64,000 bases of DNA from Chromobotia macracanthus. Lineage: Eukaryota > Chordata > Actinopteri > Cypriniformes > Botiidae. The DNA lies in NCBI GenBank assembly GCA_036877525.1, contig JAZGTH010000001.1, positions 9,556,001 through 9,620,000 of the forward strand. Reading direction: 5' to 3'. Under the pieces are notes generated by a model. That model was not told the DNA's origin and made no database searches. It was given only the letters and a program-made list of their open reading frames with translations. The stretch's first letter is position 1. Each line of letters opens with the position of its first letter. A program made the translations under genes and the position numbers. Shown here piece by piece: positions 23,897 to 36,320 of this stretch.

Positions 23897-23995
23897 CTGT
23901 GACGTGGGTGCAGGAATGGCAGGGGTCTCAGCTAGGATGGGTGAGATAGGGATCACAGGGATTATGGGAGCAGAGGGAGGAATGACATCTGCCTG
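23897..23995 (-). CDS. dlg1: dlg1 proline-rich alternative exon (insert before PDZ1)
   Basis: It encodes ADVIPPSAPIIPVIPISPIL and AETPAIPAPTSQ (96 bp, 23897-23992). The acceptor is a TAGCAG tandem, so use of the first AG adds a Gln (99 bp, to 23995). Human DLG1 has a 33-residue insert at this place (...LPSPPTVPVIPVLPVPAEN...), a known alternative exon with possible SH3-binding PxxP motifs. The donor CACAG|GTCTTT is poor at +3 to +5, fitting a regulated exon. Phase 0 on both sides. Confidence 0.85.
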
Positions 23996-26221
23996 CTAAA
24001 CAATGACAGTGGAGGTCAAAGGTCAGACGAGATGACACAAAAAGAACTGATTTTCACGAGATCTTCTAGAAATCAACTTAAAAGCAAAAATGAGTAAAAG
24101 CGAAATGAAAAAATACAATAATGAATTATAGTAATGATAATCAACAAACTTATGTATCAGGAAAATATTACAAAGATTAACATAAATGTCCATAAATAGA
24201 CACAGAATAACATTTATTACAACATCCAGTATTATCTGCAAAGAAGCTTCACTAAAGATTTGACAAACTGTGTGATAGAATCAGCATCAGTGCAACTGTT
24301 AAAATGTGCATGTTACTTTTGACTCATTTGGACAAACAAAGATGTGATCAATAATAAGAGGAGCACTATGTTAGCTGTTAAAACAATTAACAGCGAAGTC
24401 TCCATTTCAAAATTCATCAGACCTAAAAATACAACTCCAGTTCTGTAACCAATATTCTGTTGTATCAAATATGATTATAACATTAGCTGCCAAGATGTCA
24501 ATCAGTGCTCTAAGCTTCAGTATGTCATTTTCAATCCATGTTAAAGATATGTGCCAGCCAGAGATGCTACACAGAATACACAGAGCATGTCAACTGAACC
24601 AACATTACCTCAACATCTGAGCAAAACTTTGTTTGGAGTAGAAAAGATTGGAGACTAGAGTTTAGCTTGGAAACAAAACAATATTAATCAATTTTATAGT
24701 CATATAATATACCATATAATATAAATATTACCACATAATACACCTATATGTCAAGAATATTGGTTTATTCTTGGCATATAGTCAAGAATAAACCAATTTT
24801 CAATTTGTCAATTTTCATTTAAGGGTTGATTTACGGTTTAGGTAGCTATCTAACTAACTAACAGTACCTACACCTTCAAAAAGGTTCCTAAAAGGATTTG
24901 TCAGTCTGTATGGTTTCATAAAGAACATGTAACATCCACAAAACCTTTCTGTTGCAAAAGAAAAAGTTGTACAGACTATAAAAAGAAAGAATTGTTTTTA
25001 TAAGAACCATCTTTTAAGAACCTTTTAATAAAAGGTTTATTATGGTTATTCTATGGCATGGCTGTGAACCCTTTATTTTTATGAGTCTATTTAGTCTGTT
25101 AGCCTGCGAAAACTTTTTGCTGAATTCCGTAATTCCTATTTCCATAGTAAAAAACGATTTAAGAGTTTTTAAGATTGTGAATTTGAAATACAGTGTACGT
25201 GATGTGGACCAGACACTGTTGTGATAGAGGATCTGATGTACTAAAGGAGCTCTACAGGAGCAAGTGTCAGTCCTGCCATGCTGTCAGTGAGTAGATATCC
25301 GCTGAAACTGGCCCTGTGCTTGGACCGCCTGTGTCAGCGTTCTCAAACAAAGGCGATCTGATCTACAGACGCTTATATAAGCATCAAGTATGCAGCCAGA
25401 GGAGACAGATATTCAGTTACAACAGTCCAGTTCACCTAGTCAACTGCTACTACTAAATAGTACAGGTTTTTGTTTTACTAACCCACAGACTCTGGCAGAG
25501 ATCAGAGACTATGGTACACACTATGGTGTAGTTATTGAGTGACATCGGCAGAAATTTTACATGAGAGCTAAATTGAACAGTGCAACTTATATAAGAATCT
25601 ATTTACAATGCATGCTTTTATGGCAGTTGTACAGTAGTCACGGCTTGCGATCTAAAATTAGAATCAATCATTAGCATTGATCAGAATGACTGTTGTAGAG
25701 TTCAGTCCAAACTCCTACCATTGTCTCCAATGAACAGCAATCCAAAACATACCACACTTAACACTTCATAACAAAGATTTAATAAACAGAATAAATCATG
25801 CACTTATAAAGGTACTGATAATATTTTCCTAATATTTTTATTTTAAAAGTATTTAAAGTGACAACAATAATCATATGTTTACTTCTAAGCAAGTGTTTTA
25901 ATAAGCTAAACAAAAAACATTCCTTTTATTTACAGTTTTTTAGTATTTTAGTCATGACTTTGGAAATAACATTTGTACAGTTTGCTAATCGTACTAAGAT
26001 GAGACACAGTAAATATTTTTAAACATTGTAAATATTTTTAGACCTCTAATAATGTGTTCACAAGCCCTAGAAACTGTAATGATGATAAATCTCGAGGGAC
26101 AACCGTATCAACACAATATAACAAACATCAAACAAAATCCCATGTAATCATAGGGCCACAAATAAACAAGCAAAAACTACCTCCAAAGTCCCCAACTTCT
26201 ATTTAAAGTGCTCTACCTTAC
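23996..26221 (-). other. dlg1 intron
   Basis: A 2.2-kb intron. It contains an inverted repeat (24760-24796) and a more GC-rich unique block at 25200-25420 with CTTATATAAG, noted as a finding. Otherwise AT-rich without recognisable elements. Confidence 0.75.
24760..24796. repeat. hairpin-forming inverted repeat
   Basis: TTGGTTTATTCTTG and its exact complement are separated by nine bases. Twenty or so bases to either side are AT-rich, and no transposon ends were seen. Confidence 0.85.
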
Positions 26222-26695
26222 CATGTCTTGGTCTTGGACACATACCTTATTCAACGAAAACGTGCCCCAAGAATTGCCAAGCCACAAGCCACTGGAAGAG
26301 GCTCTAACTTTAGCTGTGCTTTTGGTGGGGCTCTTTTTGACACTGTCCCTCAGATTGGTGAACTTGCCTCTGCTTTTGGTGAAGGTTGGAAGGGTGCAGG
26401 AACTGTACTGTGGGACCCTGCGTGAACCTAGAGGAGTCGGCTGGAGGTTGAGCAGGGTGGGTGGAGGCAGGTGAGGAAGTTGCGGGTGCTGCTGCTGGTG
26501 CATATGATGGTGGAAATGTTGATGGAATTGTGGTTGTTGTAGAGTTTGCCTCTGCATTTGGCTCAGCGTACCGTGCATGTGTCCGACCCTCTGATGCATT
26601 CTGGGATGGATGCAGTTGGCCACCACTGGCAACCCGGTCCGACTGTCCACATAAGCACCACAGCAGTATTCATGGTTGTGGCAGTAGGTGGTCAT
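26222..26695 (-). CDS. dlg1: candidate alternative first exon, Cys/His-rich N-terminus
   Basis: A 158-codon open frame starting at ATG 26695 and ending at a consensus donor, GACATG|GTAAGG, in phase 0, so it joins in frame to the exons at 23995 or 23477. The N-terminus MTTYCHNHEYCCGAYVDSRT is Cys/His-rich. The middle is Gln/His-rich (HQHFHHHMHQQQHPQLPHLP) and the C-terminal third is basic and Ser-rich. DLG3 (SAP102) also starts with a Cys/His-rich zinc-binding or palmitoylated segment (MHKHQHCCKC), but the sequences do not align further. The block is GC-richer than its surroundings, with a CT tract about 190 bp upstream. I know no named counterpart; transcription evidence is needed to settle it. 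Confidence 0.55.
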
Positions 26696-26873
26696 TATTT
26701 TCCAAGCAAAGGGGCACAGAATCAGACCAGCACGCTGATTCCAGGTAAAAAGATAGAGAATGCTGCCTGCAGAATGATGTTAGCATCTACTTTACTGAGC
26801 AGTCTGCAAAGAGGTAGGACACACTGTGGTTGTAAATCCAGTCCTTTTCCCTTGGCTCCACTTTTCTGTCCAA

Positions 26874-26877
<4 letters not shown>

Positions 26878-26920
<43 letters not shown>
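26878..26920. repeat. (CT)n microsatellite
   Basis: About 20 uninterrupted CT units. On the minus strand this is a GA tract roughly 190 bp upstream of the candidate start at 26695, where GA tracts can act as promoter elements. Confidence 0.95.
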
Positions 26921-26921
<1 letters not shown>

Positions 26922-29289
26922 ACCTCACTCACTCTCATCCCCCTGCACTTGCTCGCCAATTAATGAGCTCCAATGGGCACTGCACATGACAGCACACTAT
27001 GCAGGCATGAATAATCAATGCTCCATTCTTGATTTCAGCATTGGCATCCGACGCTCGTTTAGGACAGCCTTTGCATCACTTCTCGAACAACAGTGGATAT
27101 GGACCCTGCACGTCCAATTCACAAGGCTTTTTGTTGTCTGATTTGCTTTTCAAAGCATTAACACGGGTCACAAAGTGACAGGTCACAGCGGATAAACACA
27201 ATCACTATTAGATGCTCAATGAACAGACCTGTGCTGTGTATCAGAGCATATGATGGTGAAGGACACAATTAGTTTACTATGGATGTTCACAACAAATCTC
27301 CACTTATACCTGCATCTACACACAGTCATATGTTACTTACTGTAATCCCTTCAGTGCTGTCAGCTGGACACTGGTCCTTTATTGAGGGTTTACTTAAAAG
27401 GGTAATCCCTGAATCGCTTGAGGAATCAAGCAGTATGTAAACATACAGTATGCATATTACTGTACTGTATATTCTTGTAGTATGTATGTAGATAAGCACC
27501 AAATACAATGAGGTACTGTACCCTGTCATTAGTACAGTGATCCTACATGTGTTCCTGTTAGACTGGATGAAATATTAATTATTCATGATCTATTCAAAAT
27601 GATTTTTCTGGTGATATAAAAAAGGAGCAATATTGTGAATATTGGATTAAGTTTAATACCCTGTTTATTTGGTTATTAAGTCTCCTAAAGAGCATGTAGT
27701 ATGATCATTTGAAACGTTTTCATGTTATTCTCGATTTAAACGTCAGATGAATGTGATTGAACTGGTTCATGGAAAAGAATCAAACATACCAAACTATTTG
27801 TTTCAATGAATTGGTTCAAAACTCTAATAATTTAACTATTTGTTTGCATCATCACTCAAACATTTGTTTCCACGTAGCTTCTTTTACAAATTAAATTGTT
27901 TTAGTTATGTAATTTTATGCTATAATATTGATTAATTTAAATGAAAATGATCAAATATTCTTTGCATTCATTTAGGAAGAAAAATGGAAAACATTTAAAA
28001 CATTATAACATTTTGTATCTACTAAAAAAAATAGCTGTTTTGTTAAATTTTGTTAAACTGTATTTCTTATAAATATTGAAACATTAAATACCATCAAGGG
28101 CTGAAACACATTGAGATACAGTTTCTTTAACAATATTGCCCAGCTCTAGTTTTCATGTTGTCCAATAAAATAAGAGGAAATGCTTCAGGCACTGATGTGT
28201 GTGTGGTAGGGATAAGAGACAGACTAGATCTACATTAGGACTGGCCAGATGTGAATGTACTGTTTCCTGTTCACTGCACCCTTTAATGCATCCTACCCTA
28301 TTTTGTAAAGGGACAAGTCGAAGAAAGAGAAAAATCTTGTGCTTGAGGCATTTCAAGCAACCAAAGCACGGACACTAAAAGGAATATCCCAATGAACTGG
28401 AAATAAAACAACCAATGAGTGACAGTGTTGCAAACAACATATTTAAAAACAGAATTACAGTAAATATATGGCCACAATTACTACTAAATAATTAAAACAA
28501 AAGAAAAATTATTTCATAAACCATGAGCTACATGTATTCTCAGGGTACGTAATGGCACATATTGATCTGTTTAATAGACATATGAAATGCACAGACACAC
28601 CTCCTGCTGTACAGCAGATGGCTCCATACACACAGACATAGTCAGGCAGAAGCAAAGAAAATGAAACACATTTCATCTACTAATATAAATATGAAAATAA
28701 TCACCCCTTAGTGTGTCATTTATTCTGAGGTCCACTAATGTACAAGAATGTATAAGACAATTTACACAAGTTAAAGGTGACATATGTGATTTGTTATATT
28801 AAAACACTTCTTTCTATGCCAGTTGCATAAACAGCAGAGACAACTGTAAGCAAACCAGTACTAGTCTGACATTCCAAAGAGTGTAAACACTGACAGTAAA
28901 ACAGCCTGACATATCTGGGGGCAAACTGCCAGGTTTGGGGATGGTCTTCTGTTTGCTACCACTATAAAGCTGAATTCAAATTCTACCTGTACTGACCCCA
29001 AAGAGTCTTCCTAAACTTTCCTGTTGTCTGCTATTGGTTGGTCATACAGATAAACACGCCCAAACTTGCACCGTTAGCTTAGACAATGATGGTATGTTCA
29101 GGTGGTTGGAATTTAAACAAACAAACAAATGTTTTTTGATTGCACCACAGAACCACATATTTAGACTTTTTAAGGGAGTCAACCTATAAATGTCTTTCTT
29201 ATAATTGTTTCTGTATATTAGACTGGGGTAAGATTTTAACTTAAAAAAGGAGTGAGCTAAATGCTCTGAGGGACATTTAACTGTAAACT

Positions 29290-29530
29290 GGACTGCAATG
29301 AAAAAGGCAAATCCTAATGCTCATATCCGATCTTAAGTGCATATCCGATTTTTTTTTTAAGTTTAGACGCAGGTCAGATGTCTGGATATGTATCCGATTA
29401 AAATCCACATTTGAACGTGGCTCAGATTGGATAAGAAAAAAATCTTGTGTGTTTACACACGTGTGACAGATTTCGATCCGGGGGTGAAAAATCATTTTTT
29501 GGAGATTTTTTGTGCCAGTGTGAAAGCAGC
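29290..29530. mobile_element. fish repeat, non-autonomous DNA element
   Basis: Contains the recurrent phrases CATATCCGAT, GGTCAGATGTCTGGAT, CTCAGATTGGATAAG, GTTTACACACGTGTGACAGATTTC and CCAGTGTGAAAGCAGCCTA, which recur in cyprinid genomes. Exact ends were not determined. Confidence 0.55.
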
Positions 29531-31248
29531 CTATATGACTAAATCAGTAGTGATCGAAGTGATCAGATGTTGATGAAAAGTGTAGACAGTAACATTGTTT
29601 CAGCATTGATCTGTAACACCCATCTAATATATATCACTGGGTTTGAAAACCCAGTTCAACAATAGCAGTGTTGAAGTTCAGCTAAACACTTGATTCAGGC
29701 CAAAAGCTTGTTACCAGCTTGCATTTCTCCTCAATCAATAAGGGCCGCCATTCACAGGACTGGACAGACATCAGACCCATCCTCTGCCCTGCTTCTGTCT
29801 TCTTTGTATCTAATGAACTTGTTTAAAAACCAAGAGGGTATGAGAGACTATTTTTATGACCAAAAAGTACAATCTTTAATAGTACACAAATTTACTTAAT
29901 AGGTCTCTTCCTTATAATACACTAAAGAGAGATGCATTTTACATCTGACAAGTACAAGGTACAGCCACTTCAGAGCTATAAACGCATCTCAAGAACTTAA
30001 AGACATTATACTGTACTGCACTTCAACACAGACTAAACCACAAATGGAGCAACTTCCAATAACTCAATGCTTTAACATGCGCTGCCTTGGTAATGAATAC
30101 AAAAGAAGGGAAATCTATTTAAAAAACTTTTTTTATTACACACTTCAGCTTTAAGATTTCATCTTCAAGACTTCAGCTTTAATTTAAAGTTCATTAACTG
30201 AAAAATAAAACTAAGGGATGTGATACTTTTGAGACCTCCAAATTACACTCTGGTTCAAATATAAAGCACAAAAACACAAAAGAAATGCTGGCACAATGTC
30301 CCTTCCAAAAAATACTTTAACACTCCTCTCACCACATATGTGACATTTCGAGCTGAATGTTCTCCATCGTTTTGTGTCATTATTTTTTTGTATACTCTGT
30401 AAGCACAGAAACCTACAGATGCCATAAACTAGCCAGTTTCTCAAGCAAACAATAATAATATAAATGAACCCTCTGTTGTATGCAATATATCAAAGAAGAA
30501 AAAAAATTGTTTTTCCTGCTTACAATGTCAATAAACATTTTTACTATTTTAAGTTAGTTATTAAAATCTTTATAACCATTTAATATAAAGTAATATAAAT
30601 AATAAAGTAATATAAATAATCAGTCTCTGTGAACTAGCTAATTGAAAATAAACAATATTGTTGAAATTTTGTTAAGGGCTTGTTAAATCGTTTAAATTCT
30701 GTCTAATCGGGAGACTTATCTTCAATGATGTCATTACTGCCCATAGGTTTGAAGCGAACAATTCTACTCCAGAGGGTTCTATAAGAGAGGTGCTTGCATT
30801 GTGTTTGAGAGTCAGTAACCACAGTTGTACCTGCACTTGTACACACTTAACCCCAGTCTGGTCAAGAGGTGCTGCCACTACAAACGATCGACAATACGTT
30901 GTTTTGAAGGAAAGCATCAGCTTTATGGCAAATTATCAATTAATGAGCACTCAAATCACTTTGCCCTCTGCGGAAAACCCTCTAATGCGTTCGCTCATAC
31001 AAACTGCAGCAGAACGATTTGTCAAAACAGGATCTGTATTGTCTTAAACAGGGAAGCAAAATGTTCATTCCTGTTGCCATGATTCATTGTGGAGAATGTC
31101 TCCTACTCACAAGCAGCCCACAGATTTCTCTCCTCCACCTACCCCCGGCCAGCTCACACAGTAACACAGCATCTCTCCAGCCTGAGAGATGCTTGTCTCC
31201 CTAAGAAGAAATTTTAATCTGCTACAACCTTGCTGAAGCCATAAATTA

Positions 31249-31515
31249 TGCCAGCAAGGGGGATTCTTCTTTTGTCTCGGCTGTACTAATAGGGTTAATA
31301 GGCAGGGTCACCGGGAGTGATTGGGTGGATATTACAATGGTGATTGACGGATCAATGACCAGCTCATCTGCTGTGTACCCAGGAGCAAATGTTTCCACCG
31401 GCACACAGTCCCTGATGAAAGAGACGATGTCATACAAAGCTCTGCGTTCAACAGAGATGAGAAATAAATAAACAAGTGCTCTGCCACACGATGAAATGTC
31501 CTTGCTTGACGATTG
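31249..31515 (-). other. unexplained coding-like ORF, 89 codons
   Basis: An open minus-strand frame between TAG (31516-31518) and TAA (31246-31248). Its last part reads ERRALYDIVSFIRDCVPVET, FAPGYTADELVIDPSITIVI, STQSLPVTLPINPISTAETK, EESPLLA. Composition is far more protein-like and GC-richer than the flanks. There is no Met near the open end; a possible acceptor (GAACGCAG, exon from 31441) exists. I do not recognise the protein. It could be a terminal exon of a nested gene, a retrocopy fragment, or a conserved non-coding element that happens to be open. It does not fit dlg1, since it ends in a stop. Confidence 0.3.
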
Positions 31516-32202
31516 CTATGGCAACGCCATGGCAACAGCTAAAGCTGCAGTAAGACCTGCAAGGCTATGCATGCTCACAAGATGACTGCAGTTCCACAGA
31601 TCTTTAATTGGTTGTCTCTCAAATTTACACAAGTAATTTGTAAATACAGTAAATGCATTTTAAAATACAAGTAAATACAACCTATTCTGGGATGTAGTAT
31701 TTAGCTGCAAGTTTAGGGTTTGTAACCATACTTGTCTGTCATTAGGGCAGGTGCACTTAAAAACATGCATACAGTTCTCATGATTTGTTAGGCAAATTCT
31801 ATTTTAACATCAGTTAATTTAATCTCAAATTCCACCTGTGCCACACATACTGTAGTAAAAGCACAAGGAGGCTTAGCTTCTAGATTTGGTGTGTGGATGT
31901 GTGGAACTTGGCATACAGTATTATTGCAGCGATGCCATTACCAGAAATACATCAACAGAAACAGGTAGGACAGGGACATATTATACAGATGTGCTGAATA
32001 CTAGGGGTGGGAGTCTGCAGGGACCTGTTTTTATGATATTATATCGATATCATGACATGATAATAATGTAATTATGTTGTAATGTGTAGTAATTCAAAAC
32101 TGCAATATATCATGTCTTTCTTGTTTATCTTTCACTTGCATTGTACTTCTTTGATTTATGTAATTATTCCTTTCATTTATTTTCATTGAATTTACATTCA
32201 AT

Positions 32203-32309
32203 TTGCATTGCATTTGGCAGATGCTTCCATCCAAAGTGATGTACAGTGCGAACCCACAACCTTTGTGTTGCTAACGCAATGCTCTATTAATTAAGCTACA
32301 GGAATGCCA
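32203..32309 (-). mobile_element. tRNA-derived SINE fragment
   Basis: On the minus strand it has a tRNA-like head with an A-box-like TAGCTTAATTAATAGAGC and a B-box-like GGGTTCGCAC, followed by the tail phrase ACTTTGGATGGAAGCATCTGCC that is common in fish SINEs. It is antisense on the plus strand. It is truncated and diverged, so not a tRNA gene. Confidence 0.8.
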
Positions 32310-35300
32310 CAGAAATAACAGTGGTTATTAACTTATTGCTACAGTATGTTTCTGCTTATCACATGCTTGCACAGAACAAACAGTACCTTTTAACAGAGAT
32401 ATCCATCTGAAAAATGTCACAAAAATTATAAACTTTTTGTGTGAGAGTAATATATTCCATTACTTTGAAATACCGTTTTTACCCAAACCTACTGGATACA
32501 GAATGTACACTCACAAAGACACCATGATAATAACCTAAAAAACAGATATTAAAAGACCAAAGTCAGACTTAATCATAAATACTTTTTCATGGGTACTTTA
32601 AAATCATCATTTTAATTAAATGATAATCAGGCAGCCCTCCTTTCTCACCAAATACCATACTGTTTCTGTCGCTTTAAACCTTTTGTTACATTTTGTTTTT
32701 TCATGTCCTGTCTATAGTTCAAGATGAGTTTCATGTCACGTTATGACTCAAAGCACAGATCTGCATAGATTTGCTTTCTCATCAGGTGATCCATGACTTT
32801 AAATGGGCCGTAAGTCTTACAGGCTACAGGCTTCGGGTTACCTCAGACTCTCTACCTCCCATCGCAAGATCAAAGCATAGCCAAAAAATTTGATACTTTT
32901 TGAAGTCATTTGATACATTCAGCTTTAACATATAAATATTGTTTACATTGATTGAAGACACCATATATAATGCAAATGACAAGGTTCATTTTTTAACACC
33001 TAGAGAAATTGATAAGCTTCCAGACGACATAACATAATGTAACACCTATAATGTGACGATCTCTGCAATACAATGCATGTAGTGAAGCTAATATTGACTA
33101 CATTATGCTAACGGCGTCAAAATATCAGATGGATGCCAGACTGCAAATCTGCAGCAGGGAGTTTAATATTAAAAAAAAAAAAAAAAAAAGCGAGCTGTAT
33201 CTTAACAATTACATTCCTAAAAAGTTTTCAATAATAATTATGCCTTTGTAATGCAACACAGCAATGATTTACTGAGTTGCACTGAGTTGCATCACAAAAT
33301 CTTGGGCTTTTCTAATAAAGTGGCTCAATGCTTGTCTATGGATTTGAAATGCATGTAAGAGCAATGTAAAATTAATTGCACTTAGTTTCAAATAATATTT
33401 GATTTGAAGAGTGGTGTTACTGATATCTTATTTGAAATATTACTTACAAATCAAATTACCTTAAAATACATAGAAGATATGAAAAAACTAAAAATAAAAA
33501 AAATAAAAATAACTAGAACCATTTAATTCATTTTACTTACAGCATAAGCCTAATATACATACAACAAAATCATTTTTTTTATTTTATTTGCAACCACATA
33601 ATGAAATAGACTAATACGATTTTCTTTAAGGCTTTGAAAACATTACATTCAAACTGTTGTGTTTTGAAACCTGAGCAACTATTCTAGTAAAGCAATTTCA
33701 CACATAATCACAGATTGCTGATATACAGCCATAAAAACATGATGCAATTGTGATATTGCTTTTATTAAGTTAATGAAACAAGTACCACAGCTCTATTTCA
33801 ACCTGATAAAACAGACAGTTCCAATTCTAAATTCTTATTGGATAAGCTATGTTTAAAGACATTGTAAAACACTATTTAAAGCACCTGTAACTGCACATTC
33901 TGTTACTTCACCAAGGTGCTATGTTGCTTGGCAACTGCAAACAACTTACAGTTAGAATAATGAACTTAACAAAACATGGTAAGTTGGTCTCTGATGCAAA
34001 TTTGTCAAAATGCTGTGGTTTATTCACAGAAAATCACAGCTATGGCCTCTTCTCTGAGCTACTATTAATAATCACTATTAGTGCCAAACATTATTTTGTT
34101 GCATAGCAACATTCAGTTATTGTTTACAAGGCAATGACTATCTTCTAACAGAAGTAAGCCATTTAACTACACTTAGAAAAAAACATTTGTATAGTTAATG
34201 TAGTAACCATTTATCAAAACAATAACTCACTTAAGTCTGTGCGTTATAGTGATTTTACAACAGTTACTGTAGCTGGGCTTAGGAATAATGCAAACACTCC
34301 CTACCCATGGTTTTTGCATGATTTTACCTACCTATGGTAAAATCACTGTAATGTACGACCTCTCTGGCTTATTGCTTCAGTATGTTATATTGTATATGTG
34401 TCCTTGTGAAAGTGTCCTTATGTTTGGCCTTCTGAAAGCATTCATGAAAAAATGATGAAGTTATCAGAGTGTGGTAACAAAGCCAAAGAAAGAATAAAAG
34501 AACTGTAAAGCTCATTGTTTGAGCTTCTGTTTGTCTTTGGCTTTCATTTCAGGGCATGACCCCATGACACAATGAGTGACCATTTGTCTTTGAGCTCAGA
34601 AGCCTCCCCCTGTTTTTTGGTGAGTGTTTTTTGGTGGTCACCCACAACCAGACAAGAAGGTAAGATCACCAAACTTAATCACTTTATATGATTAGATATG
34701 AGTGGGCTATCACTCACATACTGAGTGTTTCTTTTATCTATAGGAAGCACATACTTAAACTGTCTAGTATGATTTCATATTGTTACTCTCAATTAAATGG
34801 ACCTTTACTGAATAATGCTGCCAATTTCATCACGTGGAACAAATGTAATTTATTGTACACATAAAATGGTTTTTACCAACACTTGTTTTAACAGACAAAG
34901 CCGCACTGAAGGACAGATGTATAAGTCTGAGTATGTGGTCATAATAATGGTATTGCCCACAGTAATATGTTACAATAATATTATTGCTTTTGCAAACATG
35001 AAAGGACAAGCTAAGCAAATAAATGTCTGTCACATTTAATTATGAAAGGGTTAGGAGGTGTTGAAAGATGTAAATGTTCTACTTTAGTCAGAAAGATCAC
35101 AACAAAAGCAAACCTTCCTACCGAAGGGATAAAATATGCAGTATGGAGTGTTCACATAGTTTACAGTAAGGGGCCTTTCCCTATATAAAGTATATACTAT
35201 ACTTGTTATCATAGGAAAGAAAAATTACAAATAAGATTTCTACACACAGCAAAAGAGATTAAAGGGATAGTATACAGAAACATTTACTGCGAAGTTCTCA

Positions 35301-35695
35301 AATTTTTACAGAAATAGACTCACTCATATGTGACTCTCATATGTGTGTCTTTAAAAGAGATCTCATGAGTTTCAAAAGAGATCTGAACAATGCTCAGACT
35401 TGCCAAGAAACCAAATTCTCCAACTAAAAGTCAGAGATTGCAATATCAATGTTTCTCATAAACAAATTATGCAAAAATGGTCTGAACTATGCTATTCACC
35501 TTAATTTTTTAATTCTTTAATCTTTAAAATGTATTTTAACCATTTTCATTTTCCTACGGAATTTTAGAAGAAGCACCAAAGAACAAGCTGATTCCATTAA
35601 GTCTCATGAGCTATAACAAAAGGCAACCATAAAACAATACAATGTTTGTGTAGGCAGGCATCCTATGCAGCAGGTGAGCTGTGGTGAAGAGTTAC

Positions 35696-35911
35696 CTGTG
35701 TTGCTCCTGCCGTGATGCAGTCACTAAAGGCACCACGTCGCGTGAAGAAGGCCAGCAGCTGCTGCCAGCGGGAGGAAGACGATGGCAGTTCTTCGCTGGA
35801 ACTTCGTTTGGTCCACTGCCTCTGCTTAGACCCTGGGGCGGCATGGCCGGATCCAGTGTTGGCCCGGCCGCCTCGCGGGTACAGTGTGTTGTTTCCGAAG
35901 ATGTAGTTCAT
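35696..35911 (-). CDS. dlg1: dlg1 alternative first exon (MNYIFGNN type)
   Basis: 72 codons from ATG 35911 to donor ACACAG|GTAACT, phase 0. It reads MNYIFGNNTLYPRGGRANTG, SGHAAPGSKQRQWTKRSSSE, ELPSSSSRWQQLLAFFTRRG, AFSDCITAGATQ. It closely resembles an alternative N-terminus that I recall for mammalian DLG1, also starting MNYIFGNNTL and containing SRWQQ..AFFTRR and ending TQ before the PDZ1-proximal exons. That isoform lacks L27 and the KYRYQDED exon. The start is supported by homology; the preceding GTG is not used. It sits in a GC-rich, CpG-containing block, consistent with its own promoter. Confidence 0.85.
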
Positions 35912-36320
35912 CACAGCCCTTGGGGCCAGAGCAGAGCCGCGACAGCTGTCAAGCGCCGAGGCAGCTGGGAATGTGGAAGTGTGGCAGAGGGAGGGTGCAC
36001 CTGGATAAGGTTACAGCATCCTCTCACAAATGTAACAACGGAACAACACAAGACTAAAGTTGAAGCTGAGAGCCCAAAATCCATCCATTGGCCAACTTGC
36101 AACCTTCCTATCCTCACCAGCTGGGAGATCAAGTGTGCAGCAGACTCATGCTGGAAGCTGGAGTGGGCAGGAGCAAGAAGGGAGGCGGCAATCGTGCTGC
36201 CCACAAGCAGTGCACGCTACTCTGGGCTTTGACTCGGGCTCCAGACGAGCAGGGACCTGAGAGAAGATCAATGAAGGAGCAGGGAGCTCTCCGTGCATGG
36301 GGGAGAACCTAAGAGCTTGA
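35912..36320 (-). promoter_or_regulatory. GC-rich block upstream of MNYIFGNN exon
   Basis: About 400 bp of clearly higher GC than the flanking introns, immediately upstream of the ATG at 35911 on the minus strand. It is the likely promoter and 5' UTR of the short isoform. No TATA box was seen. The long plus-strand ORF over this block (35681-36232) is antisense to the exon and is only a shadow. Confidence 0.5.

Larger units (their letters stand above)
26696..35695 (-). other. dlg1 intron or upstream region
   Basis: A 9-kb stretch. It holds a (CT)n microsatellite (26878-26920), a repeat at 29290-29530, a GC-richer block with unexplained ORFs at 30680-31560, an antisense tRNA-SINE (32203-32309) and a 20-A run (33170-33189). 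A fragment of a GATATTATATCGATATCATG-type fish repeat lies near 32000-32060. No exon with good splice context was found apart from the candidate at 31249. Confidence 0.7.

Noticed and set aside
26546..26989. 147-codon plus-strand ORF
   Set aside because: Antisense to the candidate exon at 26222-26695 and running through the CT tract (SLSLSL).
32203..32309. tRNA gene on the minus strand
   Set aside because: Box-like motifs are present but the arms do not pair and the tail is that of a SINE.
35681..36232. 183-codon plus-strand ORF
   Set aside because: It lies antisense to the MNYIFGNN exon and its GC-rich upstream block, where few stops are expected; no recognisable protein.
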